From the NCBI RefSeq assembly GCF_016820515.1, contig NZ_JADHDV010000005.1, positions 62,001-126,000 of the forward strand: 64,000 nucleotides of DNA, read 5' to 3'. The number at the start of each line of letters is the position of its first letter. Within the stretch, counting starts at the first letter, position 1. The notes below the pieces were generated by a model, which did no database searches, was not told where the DNA came from, and worked only from the letters and a program-made list of their open reading frames with translations. A program made the position numbers and the translations under genes. Positions 52,984 through 62,077 of this stretch are shown here, piece after piece. Source of the stretch: Pseudoxanthomonas beigongshangi (GTDB lineage: Bacteria > Pseudomonadota > Gammaproteobacteria > Xanthomonadales > Xanthomonadaceae).

Positions 52984-54282
52984 TCACTCGCCCCTGGGCG
53001 ACGCGCGCAGCGTGGCCAGGCTGGCCTTGTCCAGCATCGCCGCCACGCCCGCGTTGCGGCCGGCCAGGGTGATGATCCGGTATTCGACCGCCGCCCCCAG
53101 CAACTGGCTCGCCTCGGACAGGCCGAGCCGGTAATCCTGCTGCAACCACTGGATCAGGCCCTGGGTGGCGGCGCGCACCGCTTCGTCCAGCGAACCCGCC
53201 TGGCCGATCGCCATCAGCCGGGTGGCCGATTCGACCCGTGGCGTGGCCAGCGCCCGCTTCTTGATGACGGCCACGCTGAATTCCACGTCCATCGAGGTTT
53301 CCAGGCCGTACTGCGATGTCTCGCCGTCGCCCTGCGCGGCGTGGGCATCGCCCAGGTAGAGCAGCGCGCCGGGTTGCGCGACCGGCAGGTAGACGGTCGT
53401 GCCCTCGACGATCTGGTTGAAGTCCATGTTGCCGCCGAAGCGGCCGCTGTCGCCGGCCGACATGGGTGGAAAACCGAAACCGGGCGCCACCGCGATACCG
53501 CCGAGCATCGGCCGCAATGGAATCGACAGCCCTTCCAGGCCACCACCTGCCGGTGGGTGGGCGAAACCGCGCTCGCGATCCAGCCGCCAGCGTACCGGCT
53601 TGCCTAGCCCGTTCGCCTGCGCCGCCAGCGCCAGTCCCTGCGCGCGTCCCACCAATGCGTCGAGGCTGTCGGCGTGATCGCGGTTGGGACGCAGGCGGTG
53701 CAGGGTGACGGCGAGGACGTCGCCGGGTTCGGCGCCATCGACATAGAAGGGACCCACCTGCGGATTGCCGAACAGCGCGCGGGTGACGCCGTGTTCGTCC
53801 ACGCCGCCGGAATCGAGCGTGCGCGTGCGCACCGTATCGCCGGGCCAGAGCAGCAACACCGGCGCACGATGCGCGCTGAATTCGTTGGCATAGTCCGTGG
53901 GTACGAAATCGAGGATGCGCGCGGTCGCGGGCCGCGCTGGCAGGCGGGTCGCGGTGAAGGCATGTTCGGCGCGGCGCCCGGGCTGGTTGGGATCGGGGAA
54001 GTCCGCCGTTCCCGCCAGCCTGTCGCCGGTCTGCATGCCGCTCAGGTGGTAGCGCCGGTCGCCGGCGATGGCGGTCAGCCGCAACCGGTTGTCCTGGAGA
54101 CTGCCGGTCAGCGGGTCGCCGTCCAGCGAGCCGTCCAGCCGGGCGCCCACGCGGGTCAGTTCCAGCGTTTGATAGACCGGATTGCCCCACAGATCGATCA
54201 CCACCCGCCAGCGTTCGGGTTCGGTGGCGCTGGCGGGAAACCAGCACAGGCAGCAGCACAGCAGGACGAGGCGGGCGAACAT
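52984..54282 (-). CDS. Exported acetamidase/formamidase-family protein
   Basis: 432 residues with a signal peptide (LVLLCCCLCWFPASA). After a ~110-residue N-terminal beta domain (LWGNPVYQTLELTRVGARLDGSL, resembling a lipocalin-like insert) comes the FmdA/AmdA fold: HRAPVLLLWPGDTVRTRTLDSGGVDEHG, VGPFYVDGAEPGDVLAVTL, and GGNMDFNQIVEGTTVYLPV, GALLYLGDAHAAQGDGE. The family hydrolyses formamide or acetamide in the cytosol, and a secreted fusion is unusual. The substrate may be another amide. Start ATG at 54282 fits the signal; longer frame to 54582 runs into repeats. Confidence 0.82.
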   Translation of the reverse strand: MFARLVLLCCCLCWFPASATEPERWRVVIDLWGNPVYQTLELTRVGARLDGSLDGDPLTGSLQDNRLRLTAIAGDRRYHLSGMQTGDRLAGTADFPDPNQPGRRAEHAFTATRLPARPATARILDFVPTDYANEFSAHRAPVLLLWPGDTVRTRTLDSGGVDEHGVTRALFGNPQVGPFYVDGAEPGDVLAVTLHRLRPNRDHADSLDALVGRAQGLALAAQANGLGKPVRWRLDRERGFAHPPAGGGLEGLSIPLRPMLGGIAVAPGFGFPPMSAGDSGRFGGNMDFNQIVEGTTVYLPVAQPGALLYLGDAHAAQGDGETSQYGLETSMDVEFSVAVIKKRALATPRVESATRLMAIGQAGSLDEAVRAATQGLIQWLQQDYRLGLSEASQLLGAAVEYRIITLAGRNAGVAAMLDKASLATLRASPRGE

Positions 54283-54396
54283 GCGCGGGCTCCGAGGGAA
54301 TCTTCCGGAGGAGATGCGGCGAGGGGGCGGGATCGTTGCGGGTCGGTTTGGATTCCTGTTGCAGGGGGACGCCTGCCGTGCGTGGCACCTGGAGAA

Positions 54397-54530
54397 AATC
54401 CCCCTCAGTCCCCCTTTTTCAAAGGGGGAGGCACAGCCGGAATGCGAGTGCTTCCGCCAACGTGGAGTCCGGAGGAGTGAGCCCCCTTTAAAAAGGGGGC
54501 GGGCACCTGCGAAGCAGGTGACGGGGGATT
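54397..54530. repeat. MITE-like inverted-repeat element
   Basis: 134 bases bounded by AATCCCCC (left) and GGGGGATT (right). Inside are palindromes CCCCCTTTTTCAAAGGGGG and CCCCCTTTAAAAAGGGGG and a CACCTGCGAAGCAGGTG hairpin. The layout (short terminal inverted repeat with internal palindromes, between convergently placed genes) fits a miniature inverted-repeat element. No transposase is inside. The sequence recalls dispersed repeats of Xanthomonadaceae, but copy number cannot be checked. Confidence 0.6.
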
Positions 54531-54565
54531 GGCTCCTGGCGCGAAGCAAGGCGATCGGCCGCGAC

Positions 54566-56125
54566 TCAACGCGACGGCACACGCCGGTAGTAGGCCCGCC
54601 CTTCGCCCAGCGACAAGGTCAGTCCGCGGACCTCGCCTCCGGCGTCACGATGGAAGGTATAACCGGTGGAGAACACGGTGGGCGCGATGAAGCGATTGGA
54701 GGCGAGTGGCTGCAGCGCGCCTGTTTCGTCTGGCAGGACCACCGACAGCACCTGCCCGTCAAAGCGGATGTCAAGCGTGGCGGCGCCGTTGTCGAACGCG
54801 TCGGCCAGCGGTCCGCGCAGATCCTCCGGCACCCGGGTGTCGCGAACGTAGTGCCCGGCGTAGTCGGCGACGCGCGCGCTGGCCGCATCCAGGTCAATCG
54901 TGCGCAACAGTGGATTGACGCCGTGGCCGAATGCATCGGACAGCGCGTTGCGGATTTCGCCGCGCAGCGCCCAGCCGTTCTCGCCGTTGGTGAGGATGAC
55001 CAGGCCATCGCCGGTTTCCAGGTAACCCTCGATCCAGGCGTGATAGCTGTCGTTGGAACCGCCGTGGTGGAACACGCGCTGTTCGCCGACGCCTTCCAGG
55101 CGTGGCCCCAGACCGAAGTTGCCCGGTGCCACCTCGGTCATCATCTGGATCGCCAGCGGATGGGGCAGGTAGCCGTCGCGGCCCTGGTAGCTGCGGATCA
55201 GCGCGCCGACGAAAGCACCCAGATCGTGGGCGCTGGTCCACAGGCCCGCTGGCGCCTCCTGCGGGAAGGTCTGCCATCCGCGCGGCAGCGCGACCGGGTG
55301 GCCTTCCGCATCGTGGGCGGAGGCGACATTGCCACGTGCGGCGTCCGCCGGATCCCGGAAGGTGCTGCGTGCCATGCCGAGTGGCGTGAACACTTCTGCA
55401 CGCCCGCTGGTTTCCAGCGGCGCGCCGCTGACGTCCTCGATCATCCGCTGTTGGATGAGCGTGCCGCCGCCAGAATAGTCGACCAGCCGGCCGGGCCGGT
55501 GCTGCAGGCGGATCGCCGGCGTGCGCGCGGGCGGCAATCCTTCCAGTGTCTGCAGCAGGGTGGGCGTGGCCTCGCCGGGCAGGTAGTCGGGGAAGCCGTG
55601 CACGTTGAGTCCGGCGGTGTGCGACATCAGCATGCGCAGATTGACCGGAGCCGGTGGTACCTCCCGCCAGGCGGGTAGTCGCCAGCCACGCAGTACCTGG
55701 TTGATGTCGGTGTCCAGATCCATCCTGCCCTTCGCGACCAGACGCAGCGACACTGCGGCGGTCACCACCTTGCTGATGGAGCCGACATTGAAGAGCGTGT
55801 CGGCATCCACCGGCGTGTTCCCGTCGGCGCGCAGCACACCATAGCCCGCGGCGGCCACCAGCCGTCCATCGCGGATCACCGCGACCGCCACGCCGGGCAC
55901 GCGGTGGTGCGCCATGCGTTCGCGCAACGACCAGCGCGGTTCGGGCGTGCCGGCTGGGAGCAGGTTGGGCCGCAGTCCGTGCTCCAGCGCGGCGAGGGAA
56001 GATGCATTCCCCGCTTGCTGCGCGAGCACGGGCAGGGCGGCTGCCGCCAGCCACAGGCCGGCGAGCACGGCATGGAAACGAGAGGCGATGGCGGGGCGTG
56101 GAAAAAACGCGGAAGTCCGGTGCAT
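54566..56125 (-). CDS. Exported serine hydrolase (class C beta-lactamase family)
   Basis: 519 residues; signal peptide (FHAVLAGLWLAAAALPVLAQQ). The nucleophile motif is SISK (Ser116-Lys119), the second element YSG follows around residue 220, and a KTG-equivalent HHGGSND at about residue 345-351. A C-terminal ~130-residue domain (DFAGHYVRDTRVPEDLRGPLAD type) is a DUF3471-like beta barrel. Members are D-alanyl-D-alanine peptidases, esterases (EstB) or peptidases; true beta-lactamase activity is unproven. It follows the LytTR gene by 118 bases in the same direction. Confidence 0.85.
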   Translation of the reverse strand: MHRTSAFFPRPAIASRFHAVLAGLWLAAAALPVLAQQAGNASSLAALEHGLRPNLLPAGTPEPRWSLRERMAHHRVPGVAVAVIRDGRLVAAAGYGVLRADGNTPVDADTLFNVGSISKVVTAAVSLRLVAKGRMDLDTDINQVLRGWRLPAWREVPPAPVNLRMLMSHTAGLNVHGFPDYLPGEATPTLLQTLEGLPPARTPAIRLQHRPGRLVDYSGGGTLIQQRMIEDVSGAPLETSGRAEVFTPLGMARSTFRDPADAARGNVASAHDAEGHPVALPRGWQTFPQEAPAGLWTSAHDLGAFVGALIRSYQGRDGYLPHPLAIQMMTEVAPGNFGLGPRLEGVGEQRVFHHGGSNDSYHAWIEGYLETGDGLVILTNGENGWALRGEIRNALSDAFGHGVNPLLRTIDLDAASARVADYAGHYVRDTRVPEDLRGPLADAFDNGAATLDIRFDGQVLSVVLPDETGALQPLASNRFIAPTVFSTGYTFHRDAGGEVRGLTLSLGEGRAYYRRVPSR

Positions 56126-56243
56126 GCGCGGGTCTGCGAGTGGTGGAAGTCCGGACTCTAGGGCGCGTGGCCGCTGCCGGGTGCACCGCTGCGGCCGACC
56201 GTGCGGCCGATGCGCCCGTCCGTGCGGGAGCCGCCGGGGAAGC

Positions 56244-57008
56244 TCAGGCTGGAGGCTGGAGATGCGCCAGCAGGGCGTCGATGTAGGTGCGGCTGGCACG
56301 CAGCGGGGTACCGTCGCGCAGGCGCAGCAGGGCGTCGCGATTGGGTAGCGCCTGCAGTTCGCTCACGCAGTCGACGCGCACGATGGCCGAACGGTGCACG
56401 CGCAGGAATCGCAGCGGATCCAGCCGCGTGGCCAGCCGTTGCAGGGACTCGCGCAGCAGGTGGCGCTGGCCGCGCGCGTGCAGCACGGCGTAATCGCCGT
56501 CGGCCTGGATCCATTCCACTTCGTCGACCTCGACGAAGGTCAGGCGCCGGCCGACCCGCACCGAAAAGCGGCGTGCCGGCGGCGGTGTGTGGTCGGCATC
56601 CGGCGCGGCTTCTTCCGCGCCGGTCGTGTCGGCGCCCGACATGCGCCAGTGATGCAGCTGGCGCGCGCGCGCGAGTGCTTCGGCAAAACGTTCGTCGTCG
56701 ATCGGCTTGAGCAGGTAGTCGATGGCCCTGAGTTCGAATGCGCGCAGGGCGAAGCGATCATGCGCGGTCAGCAGGATGCTCAGCGGCTGGCGGCCGGCGG
56801 GCAGCGCCGCCAGCATCGACAGGCCGTCCAGGGTGGGCATCTGCACGTCGACGAACACCACGTCCACCGGCTCCCGGCCCAGTCCTTCCAGCGCCTGCCG
56901 GCCATCGGCGTACTCGCCGGCCAGCACGATGTCCGGATGCGCGGCGAGCCGCGCGATCACCCCGCGCCGCGCCAGCGGTTCGTCGTCGACCACGGCCACC
57001 CGCATCAT
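56244..57008 (-). CDS. LytTR-family response regulator
   Basis: 254 residues. Receiver domain about 1-125 with acidic pocket VDDE (Asp9-Asp10), phospho-accepting Asp54 in VFVDVQMP, and LLKPIDDE. A His-rich linker (GADTTGAEEAAPDADHTPP) leads to a LytTR DNA-binding domain about 145-250 (VEWIQADGDYAVLHARGQRHLLRESLQRL, FLRVHRSAIVRV). The start ATGATG at 57008 overlaps the kinase stop by four bases. A longer frame across the kinase is antisense-like and spurious. Targets unknown. Confidence 0.92.
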   Translation of the reverse strand: MMRVAVVDDEPLARRGVIARLAAHPDIVLAGEYADGRQALEGLGREPVDVVFVDVQMPTLDGLSMLAALPAGRQPLSILLTAHDRFALRAFELRAIDYLLKPIDDERFAEALARARQLHHWRMSGADTTGAEEAAPDADHTPPPARRFSVRVGRRLTFVEVDEVEWIQADGDYAVLHARGQRHLLRESLQRLATRLDPLRFLRVHRSAIVRVDCVSELQALPNRDALLRLRDGTPLRASRTYIDALLAHLQPPA

Positions 57009-58108
57009 GCGGCGGCCTGCGCCTGCGGCGCGGTGATGGCCACGCGGAATGGCAAATCGAGGCTGACCCGGTAGCCGTGGCCGTCGGGCCGCGGGCCGGC
57101 GTGGAAATGGTGATCGTCGGGATACAGCCGCGCCAGCCGCTCGGCGACGTTGCGCAATCCGACCGCGGCATCGCGTGGCGCGGTCGGCGCGATGGCGGCG
57201 TCCATGTCGTTGTCCAGTTGCAGCAGCAGGCGCTCGGCGTGGCGGCTGATCCGGATGTCGAGACGTCCCGGCGTCGCGCGTGGCGCGATGCCGTGCCGGA
57301 TCGCGTTCTCGACCAGCGGTTGCAGCAGCAGGTACGGCATGGCCGCGTGCAGCAGTTCGGCGTCGATGCGCCAGGCCAGCTGGAGGCGTTCGCCGAGGCG
57401 CGCCTTCTCGATGTCCAGATAGGCATCGGTCAAGGCGATTTCCTCGGCCACGCTGACTTCGTGCTGGCCGCCGCCTTCCAGGCTGGCACGCAGGAACCCG
57501 GCCAGCTGGCTGATCATGCGGCGCGCGTCGTGGCCGCGTTCCTCGGCGACCAGGGTGGAGATGGCGTTGAGGGTGTTGAACAGGAAGTGCGGATGCAACT
57601 GGTAGCGCAACGCGCGCAGTTCCGCGTCGCGCGCCAGCAGATGCGCCTGCTCGCGCTGCTGCTTCTCGTGCTTGAGCTCCACGTAGTAGGCGATGACGGC
57701 GTGCATCGCGCAGAACGCGATCAGCGCCAGCCAGCAGCTCTCCAGCCCGTTGAACAGGCCCGCGAAACGAAATTCGTCCGCGCGCGACCAGCCGGCGGAC
57801 AAGGCCATCAGATCGCCGAGCAGGTTGTTGAACACCGACATCGCGTAGGTCGCCAGCAACAGGATGCCGGCGGTCAGGGCGATCGGCAGGCGCCGTCGCC
57901 ACAGTCCGCGTTGCAGCGCCGCCAGCGGCGGCAGCCAGGCCAGGAACGCCAGCAGGTACAGCGTCCGATAGGCGGTGGCGTGGCCGTGGCCCAGCGCCGG
58001 CAGCGCCATCACCACCAGGCACAGGCCGATTGGCAGGCCGGCCAGCAAGGGCAGCCAGAAAGGCGGTTCGGCGGAAGGGCGGATGGTCATGGGCTCGGCG
58101 ACTGCCAT
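57005..58108 (-). CDS. LytS-like sensor histidine kinase
   Basis: 367 residues: about five to six hydrophobic segments in the first ~145 residues, and a His_kinase domain with LRYQLHPHFLFNTLNAIS (phospho-histidine about 174). The C-terminal ATPase core has QPLVENAIRHGIAP (N-box) and weakly conserved G-boxes. This is the LytS/YehU type that pairs with LytTR regulators. The sensed signal is unknown. Start ATG at 58108 (MAVAEPMTIRP), the next upstream gene being 60 bases away in the same direction, so it could be read from there. Confidence 0.92.
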   Translation of the reverse strand: MAVAEPMTIRPSAEPPFWLPLLAGLPIGLCLVVMALPALGHGHATAYRTLYLLAFLAWLPPLAALQRGLWRRRLPIALTAGILLLATYAMSVFNNLLGDLMALSAGWSRADEFRFAGLFNGLESCWLALIAFCAMHAVIAYYVELKHEKQQREQAHLLARDAELRALRYQLHPHFLFNTLNAISTLVAEERGHDARRMISQLAGFLRASLEGGGQHEVSVAEEIALTDAYLDIEKARLGERLQLAWRIDAELLHAAMPYLLLQPLVENAIRHGIAPRATPGRLDIRISRHAERLLLQLDNDMDAAIAPTAPRDAAVGLRNVAERLARLYPDDHHFHAGPRPDGHGYRVSLDLPFRVAITAPQAQAAA

Positions 58109-58168
58109 GGCGAAAGGGGGGCGGAGGCGGGCGGCGCCATGATGCCATCGCCGCCCCCTGCGCCGGCA

Positions 58169-58747
58169 TCAGCCGGCGGTCGCCGGCTTCGGCGGCAGGT
58201 TCATCGACCAGATCACCGACACGATCCGCCAGCCCTGTTCGGTGCGCACCAGATGCCACGCCTCCACGCCGCTGTTGGTTTCGCGGCCACCCTCGTGGAA
58301 GGAGTAGTCGAACACCACCGAGGCGACATCGGCATCGCCGTCGATGCGCAGGTTGCGGAACTTCTCCTCGGTCGACCGGGGTTCGGTGACGATGCCGTCG
58401 ATGAAGGACACCGGATTGTGCTGCGGGTCTGGCTTGACCTTCTGCGTCTCCGGCCGCTTGCCGCGCAGGCGCCGCAGGCTTTCGTCGCCGATCGCGCTTT
58501 CCCACGCCACGGTTCCGGGCAGGAACAGGGCCAGGAAACCCGGCTTGTCCTTGGCGATGATGGCGGTGCGGAAGCGTTCGACCACTTGCTCGATCGCGGC
58601 CCTGTCGGCGGCGGACATCGGTGCGGACATGGAGGAGGATCCGGCGGTGGAAGCCGACGCCGGGGCCGCCTGCGCGCCGGCGGCAAAAGGCGTGGCCAAG
58701 ACGGCCAGCGACAGCAGGCAGGCCAGGCGGGTGCGTTGCGGGATCAT
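58169..58747 (-). CDS. Exported SnoaL/DUF4440-like (NTF2-fold) protein
   Basis: 192 residues; signal peptide (CLLSLAVLATPFAAGAQAA). The mature part opens with DRAAIEQVVERFRTAIIAKDKPGFLALFLPGTVAWESAIGDES and ends VRTEQGWRIVSVIWSMNLP, the NTF2-like fold. The ATG at 58747 was chosen at the signal sequence. Encoded just upstream of the LytSR pair on the same strand, it may be part of that transcript. Similar in architecture to the proteins at 28235 and 37222. No catalytic site visible. Confidence 0.8.
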   Translation of the reverse strand: MIPQRTRLACLLSLAVLATPFAAGAQAAPASASTAGSSSMSAPMSAADRAAIEQVVERFRTAIIAKDKPGFLALFLPGTVAWESAIGDESLRRLRGKRPETQKVKPDPQHNPVSFIDGIVTEPRSTEEKFRNLRIDGDADVASVVFDYSFHEGGRETNSGVEAWHLVRTEQGWRIVSVIWSMNLPPKPATAG

Positions 58748-58985
58748 GGGTGGTTCCATGCAAGGGAGGGAAGCGCCATTACACGGGCAGGCGCACGGGA
58801 ACGTCAGGGCCTGGCGGGCGGTATGCGGCCAACGGGTAGGCCGTTGCGCCGAACGGTGAGGCGGACACGTCCGCGTGCGGGCCGGCGCGTGGTCCGGCCG
58901 TTGCATGCACCCGCTCGCCCGCCTTCACTCCGCGCGAACGCGGCGCGCATACGCTCCTGCGTCGGGCATCCTCCAGGAGGTCGCG

Positions 58986-59393
58986 ATGCATACGGGCATC
59001 ATGCCGCCGCTCCTGCTCGCCATCGCCTTGGCGCTTGCCGGTTGCGGGCAGGACCGGGAGGCGCGGCAGGCGGTGCATGCGGAAGCGCCGGCAACACCCG
59101 TGCCGCCGGTGACGACGCGGGCGCAGCCGCCGGCCGACACGGACGCCACCACCACCTACCTGTACCAATGCGGGGACTGGCAGGTCACCGCCAACTTCGA
59201 CGGCGAGGAAAGGGTCGATATCTCGTTCAATGGACGCGTGCTGGAACTGCCGCGCCGGCCGTCGGGCGCGGGCGCGCGCTACGCCGACGGGGCCGGCAAC
59301 CTGTTCTGGGTGGTCAGCGAAGGCGAGGCCCTGCTGAGCCTGCAGGGGCAGGCGGACCGTCGCTGCACCCGGCCGCCGCCGGCGTTCCGATGA
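58986..59393 (+). CDS. MliC-like periplasmic lysozyme-inhibitor lipoprotein
   Basis: 135 residues; lipobox LALAGC (Cys19). After a Pro/Ala linker the MliC beta-barrel reads YLYQCGDWQVTANFDGEERVDISFNGRVLELPR, and YADGAGNLFWVVSEGEALLSLQ, ending RRCTR, with the two cysteines placed to form the family's disulfide. MliC proteins block host C-type lysozyme and are found in periplasm or on the surface. GGAGG upstream sets the start at 58986. Divergent from the LytSR cluster; single gene. Confidence 0.83.
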   Translation: MHTGIMPPLLLAIALALAGCGQDREARQAVHAEAPATPVPPVTTRAQPPADTDATTTYLYQCGDWQVTANFDGEERVDISFNGRVLELPRRPSGAGARYADGAGNLFWVVSEGEALLSLQGQADRRCTRPPPAFR

Positions 59394-59614
59394 GCGGCAC
59401 CCACGATGGGCGGCGCGATGCTCCCCGGCGGTGGCGGCACGGTTAAAGTCCTGGCTCCGGACGCCGATGTCATGGCGACCGTACCGCCGTCGCCAGGGGA
59501 CGGCGCCGGCGGATCCCGGGTCCGTGGCGCAGGCGAGGTGGCATGGCCGGGGGCGAGCTTGCGTGTCGTGATCGTGGCACGTAAGGTCGGGACGGGCATC
59601 GTAGGGGAAGCGAT

Positions 59615-62038
59615 GTGGTGAAGGGGCGTTCGCGCGCGAGTCACGAGATGGTCAGGGACGACGGTGGCAAGGGCCTGCCCGCACGGGTGGCGGCGATCAT
59701 CCTGTTCGCCGCGCTGGGTGCGCTGCTGACCGCGACGGTGCTGGAGATCCAGGCCGGGGCCACCGCCTACATCGTCGGCGAAAGCCACTGGTCCAAGGCC
59801 CAGCAGACCGCGGTGTCCGCGTTGTACCGTTACGCGGCACACGGCGATCCGGCGGATCTGGCCCGGGTCCGCCAGGCGCTGCGGGTGCCGCTGGGCGATC
59901 GCGCCGGCCGCGAGGCGCTGGATCGACGTCCCATCGATATTCCCGCCGCGCGGCGTGGATTCCTCGAGGGCGGCAACGCGCCGGCCGACATCGACCGCCT
60001 GATCCGGATGTACCGGCTGTTCGCGCGCGCGCCGTATTTCCGTGAATCCGTGCGCCTGTGGAAGCAGGCGGAAGTGGACATCCTGCACCTGCAGGCGCTG
60101 GCCGACGACATCGAGCGCCGCCGCCGCGCCGGCCGCATCGGCGCCGCCGAAATCCGCCACCACCAGCGCACCCTGCTGGCGATGGATGCGCGCCTGCGCG
60201 TGGCCGAGCTCGCGTTCTCGCAGTCGCTGGTGGACGGCGCGCGCTTCCTGCGCGGCGCGCTGACCGCGCTGGCGGTGCTCGCCTTCTTCGCGCTGGCGGC
60301 GTATGCGCTGGCGGTCATGCGCCACACCCTGCGCCGGATCCGCCGCACCGAGACCGAGTTCCGCGCGGCTTTCCACCAGGCCGCGGTCGGCATGCTCAAG
60401 CTGGATCGCGAGGGCCGCATCACCCAGGCCAACGAGGTGCTGGCGCAGATCCTGGCGCGGCCGCTGGAGGAATTGCGGCGCGGCCATTTGCAGGATCTGC
60501 TGCATGCCGAGGATCTGCATGTCGATGCCGACGGCCGTCCCGACTGGGCGCGGATGCTCGAACCGGGCGAACGCCGCTTGCGCCGCAGCGACGGCAGCAG
60601 CCGCTGGGTGCGCTGGAGTGCCTCGGTCATCACCGGCGGCGACCGCGAGGGCGAGCGCATCTTCGCGGTGGTGGAGGACGTGTCCGAAGCGCGCGAGCTG
60701 GCCAGCGAGATTGCCCACCAGGCCAGCCACGACGATCTCACCGGCCTGATCAACCGGCGCGAGATCGAGCGCCGGCTGGGCCAGATCACCCTGGCGGTGC
60801 AGCGCCAGCCGGCCCGGCATGCGCTGTGCTTCGTCGATCTGGATCAGCTCAAGCTGGTCAACGACACTTGCGGCCACGCCGCCGGCGATCGCTTCCTGCG
60901 CCAGTTCGCGCACGCGCTGGCCTCGCAGCTGCGCGGCGAGGACTGGGTGGGACGGCTGGGCGGCGACGAGTTCGCGATTTTCCTGGCGCACGCGACCCTG
61001 GAGGATGCCGAACGGGTGGCGCAGCGCATCCACGCCCGCCTGGCCCAGTCGGCCTTCCACTGGAACGATCGCAAGTTCGGCCTGGGCTGCAGCATCGGCG
61101 TGGTCGAGATCAATCCGGATACCAGCGACGCCGACTGGTTGCTGCGCGCGGCCGACACCGCCTGCTACCTGGCCAAGGAGGAAGGCCGCAACCGCATCCG
61201 CTGCTATCGCGAGACCGACGAGGCGTTCGCGCGCAGGCAGACCGAACTGGACTGGGTGGCGCACATCCAGCTGGCCATCGCCGAGGACCGCCTGCTGCTG
61301 TACGCCCAGCGGATCAAGCCGCTGCGCGGCGAGGAGCGGCTGCAGTACGAAGTGCTGGTGCGGATGATCGATCACGAGGGCCGCATCCACGGCCCGGGCT
61401 ATTTCCTGCCGCCGCTGGAGCGTTACGGCCAGGCGATGATGCTGGATCGCCACGTGCTGGCCTCCACCCTGGAGCTGATCAGCCGCGACACCCGCCACCT
61501 GCTCAGCCTGGATCTGTGCCACGTCAACGTGTCGGCGCAGTCCATCGCCGATCCGCTGTTCCGCCAGTTCGCCGCCGAGCAACTGGATCGCCATCCCGGC
61601 GTGGCCAACAAGCTGTGCTTCGAGATCACCGAGACCGCGGTGATCGGCAACCTCACCGATGCCTGCCTGTTCATCGAGGCCATGCGCGCGCGCGGCTGCC
61701 GCATCGCCCTGGACGACTTCGGCAGCGGCTTGTCCTCGTTCGCCTATCTCAAGAGCCTGGACGTGGACATCCTGAAGATCGACGGCGCCTTCATCCGCGA
61801 CCTGGGCCGGGACAACGTCGATCTCGCCCTGGTCCGCTCGATGGCGCAGGTCGGCCGGGCGCTGGGCAAGCGCACCATCGCCGAATGGGTGGAGAACGAG
61901 GCGGCGATGGTGCGGCTGGCGGAAGTGGGCATCGACTACGCCCAGGGCTACGCCATCCACGCGCCGATGCCGTTGGCGGGCCTGATCCGCGAGTGGAAGG
62001 CGACCCGGCCGGATCCGATCGGGGCGATGTCCGGCTGA
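59615..62038 (+). CDS. PAS-GGDEF-EAL membrane cyclic-di-GMP protein
   Basis: 807 residues from a GTG at 59615 with AGGGGAAG six bases upstream; an ATG at 59648 is an alternative. Membrane helices at about 24-44 and 213-235 enclose a helical periplasmic sensor with no named domain. PAS about 245-365, GGDEF at 449-453 with an RxxD inhibitory site (RGED) just before it, and EAL about 560-795 follow. The EAL motif reads EVL (Glu579), a variant found in active enzymes, and CFEITET, DDFG and KID are intact. Paralogous to the 38755 gene. The enzymatic balance is not predictable. Confidence 0.88.
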   Translation: MVKGRSRASHEMVRDDGGKGLPARVAAIILFAALGALLTATVLEIQAGATAYIVGESHWSKAQQTAVSALYRYAAHGDPADLARVRQALRVPLGDRAGREALDRRPIDIPAARRGFLEGGNAPADIDRLIRMYRLFARAPYFRESVRLWKQAEVDILHLQALADDIERRRRAGRIGAAEIRHHQRTLLAMDARLRVAELAFSQSLVDGARFLRGALTALAVLAFFALAAYALAVMRHTLRRIRRTETEFRAAFHQAAVGMLKLDREGRITQANEVLAQILARPLEELRRGHLQDLLHAEDLHVDADGRPDWARMLEPGERRLRRSDGSSRWVRWSASVITGGDREGERIFAVVEDVSEARELASEIAHQASHDDLTGLINRREIERRLGQITLAVQRQPARHALCFVDLDQLKLVNDTCGHAAGDRFLRQFAHALASQLRGEDWVGRLGGDEFAIFLAHATLEDAERVAQRIHARLAQSAFHWNDRKFGLGCSIGVVEINPDTSDADWLLRAADTACYLAKEEGRNRIRCYRETDEAFARRQTELDWVAHIQLAIAEDRLLLYAQRIKPLRGEERLQYEVLVRMIDHEGRIHGPGYFLPPLERYGQAMMLDRHVLASTLELISRDTRHLLSLDLCHVNVSAQSIADPLFRQFAAEQLDRHPGVANKLCFEITETAVIGNLTDACLFIEAMRARGCRIALDDFGSGLSSFAYLKSLDVDILKIDGAFIRDLGRDNVDLALVRSMAQVGRALGKRTIAEWVENEAAMVRLAEVGIDYAQGYAIHAPMPLAGLIREWKATRPDPIGAMSG

Positions 62039-62077
62039 ACCGCTGTGGCCGGGCCGGGAATCGTCGATAATTCGCGC

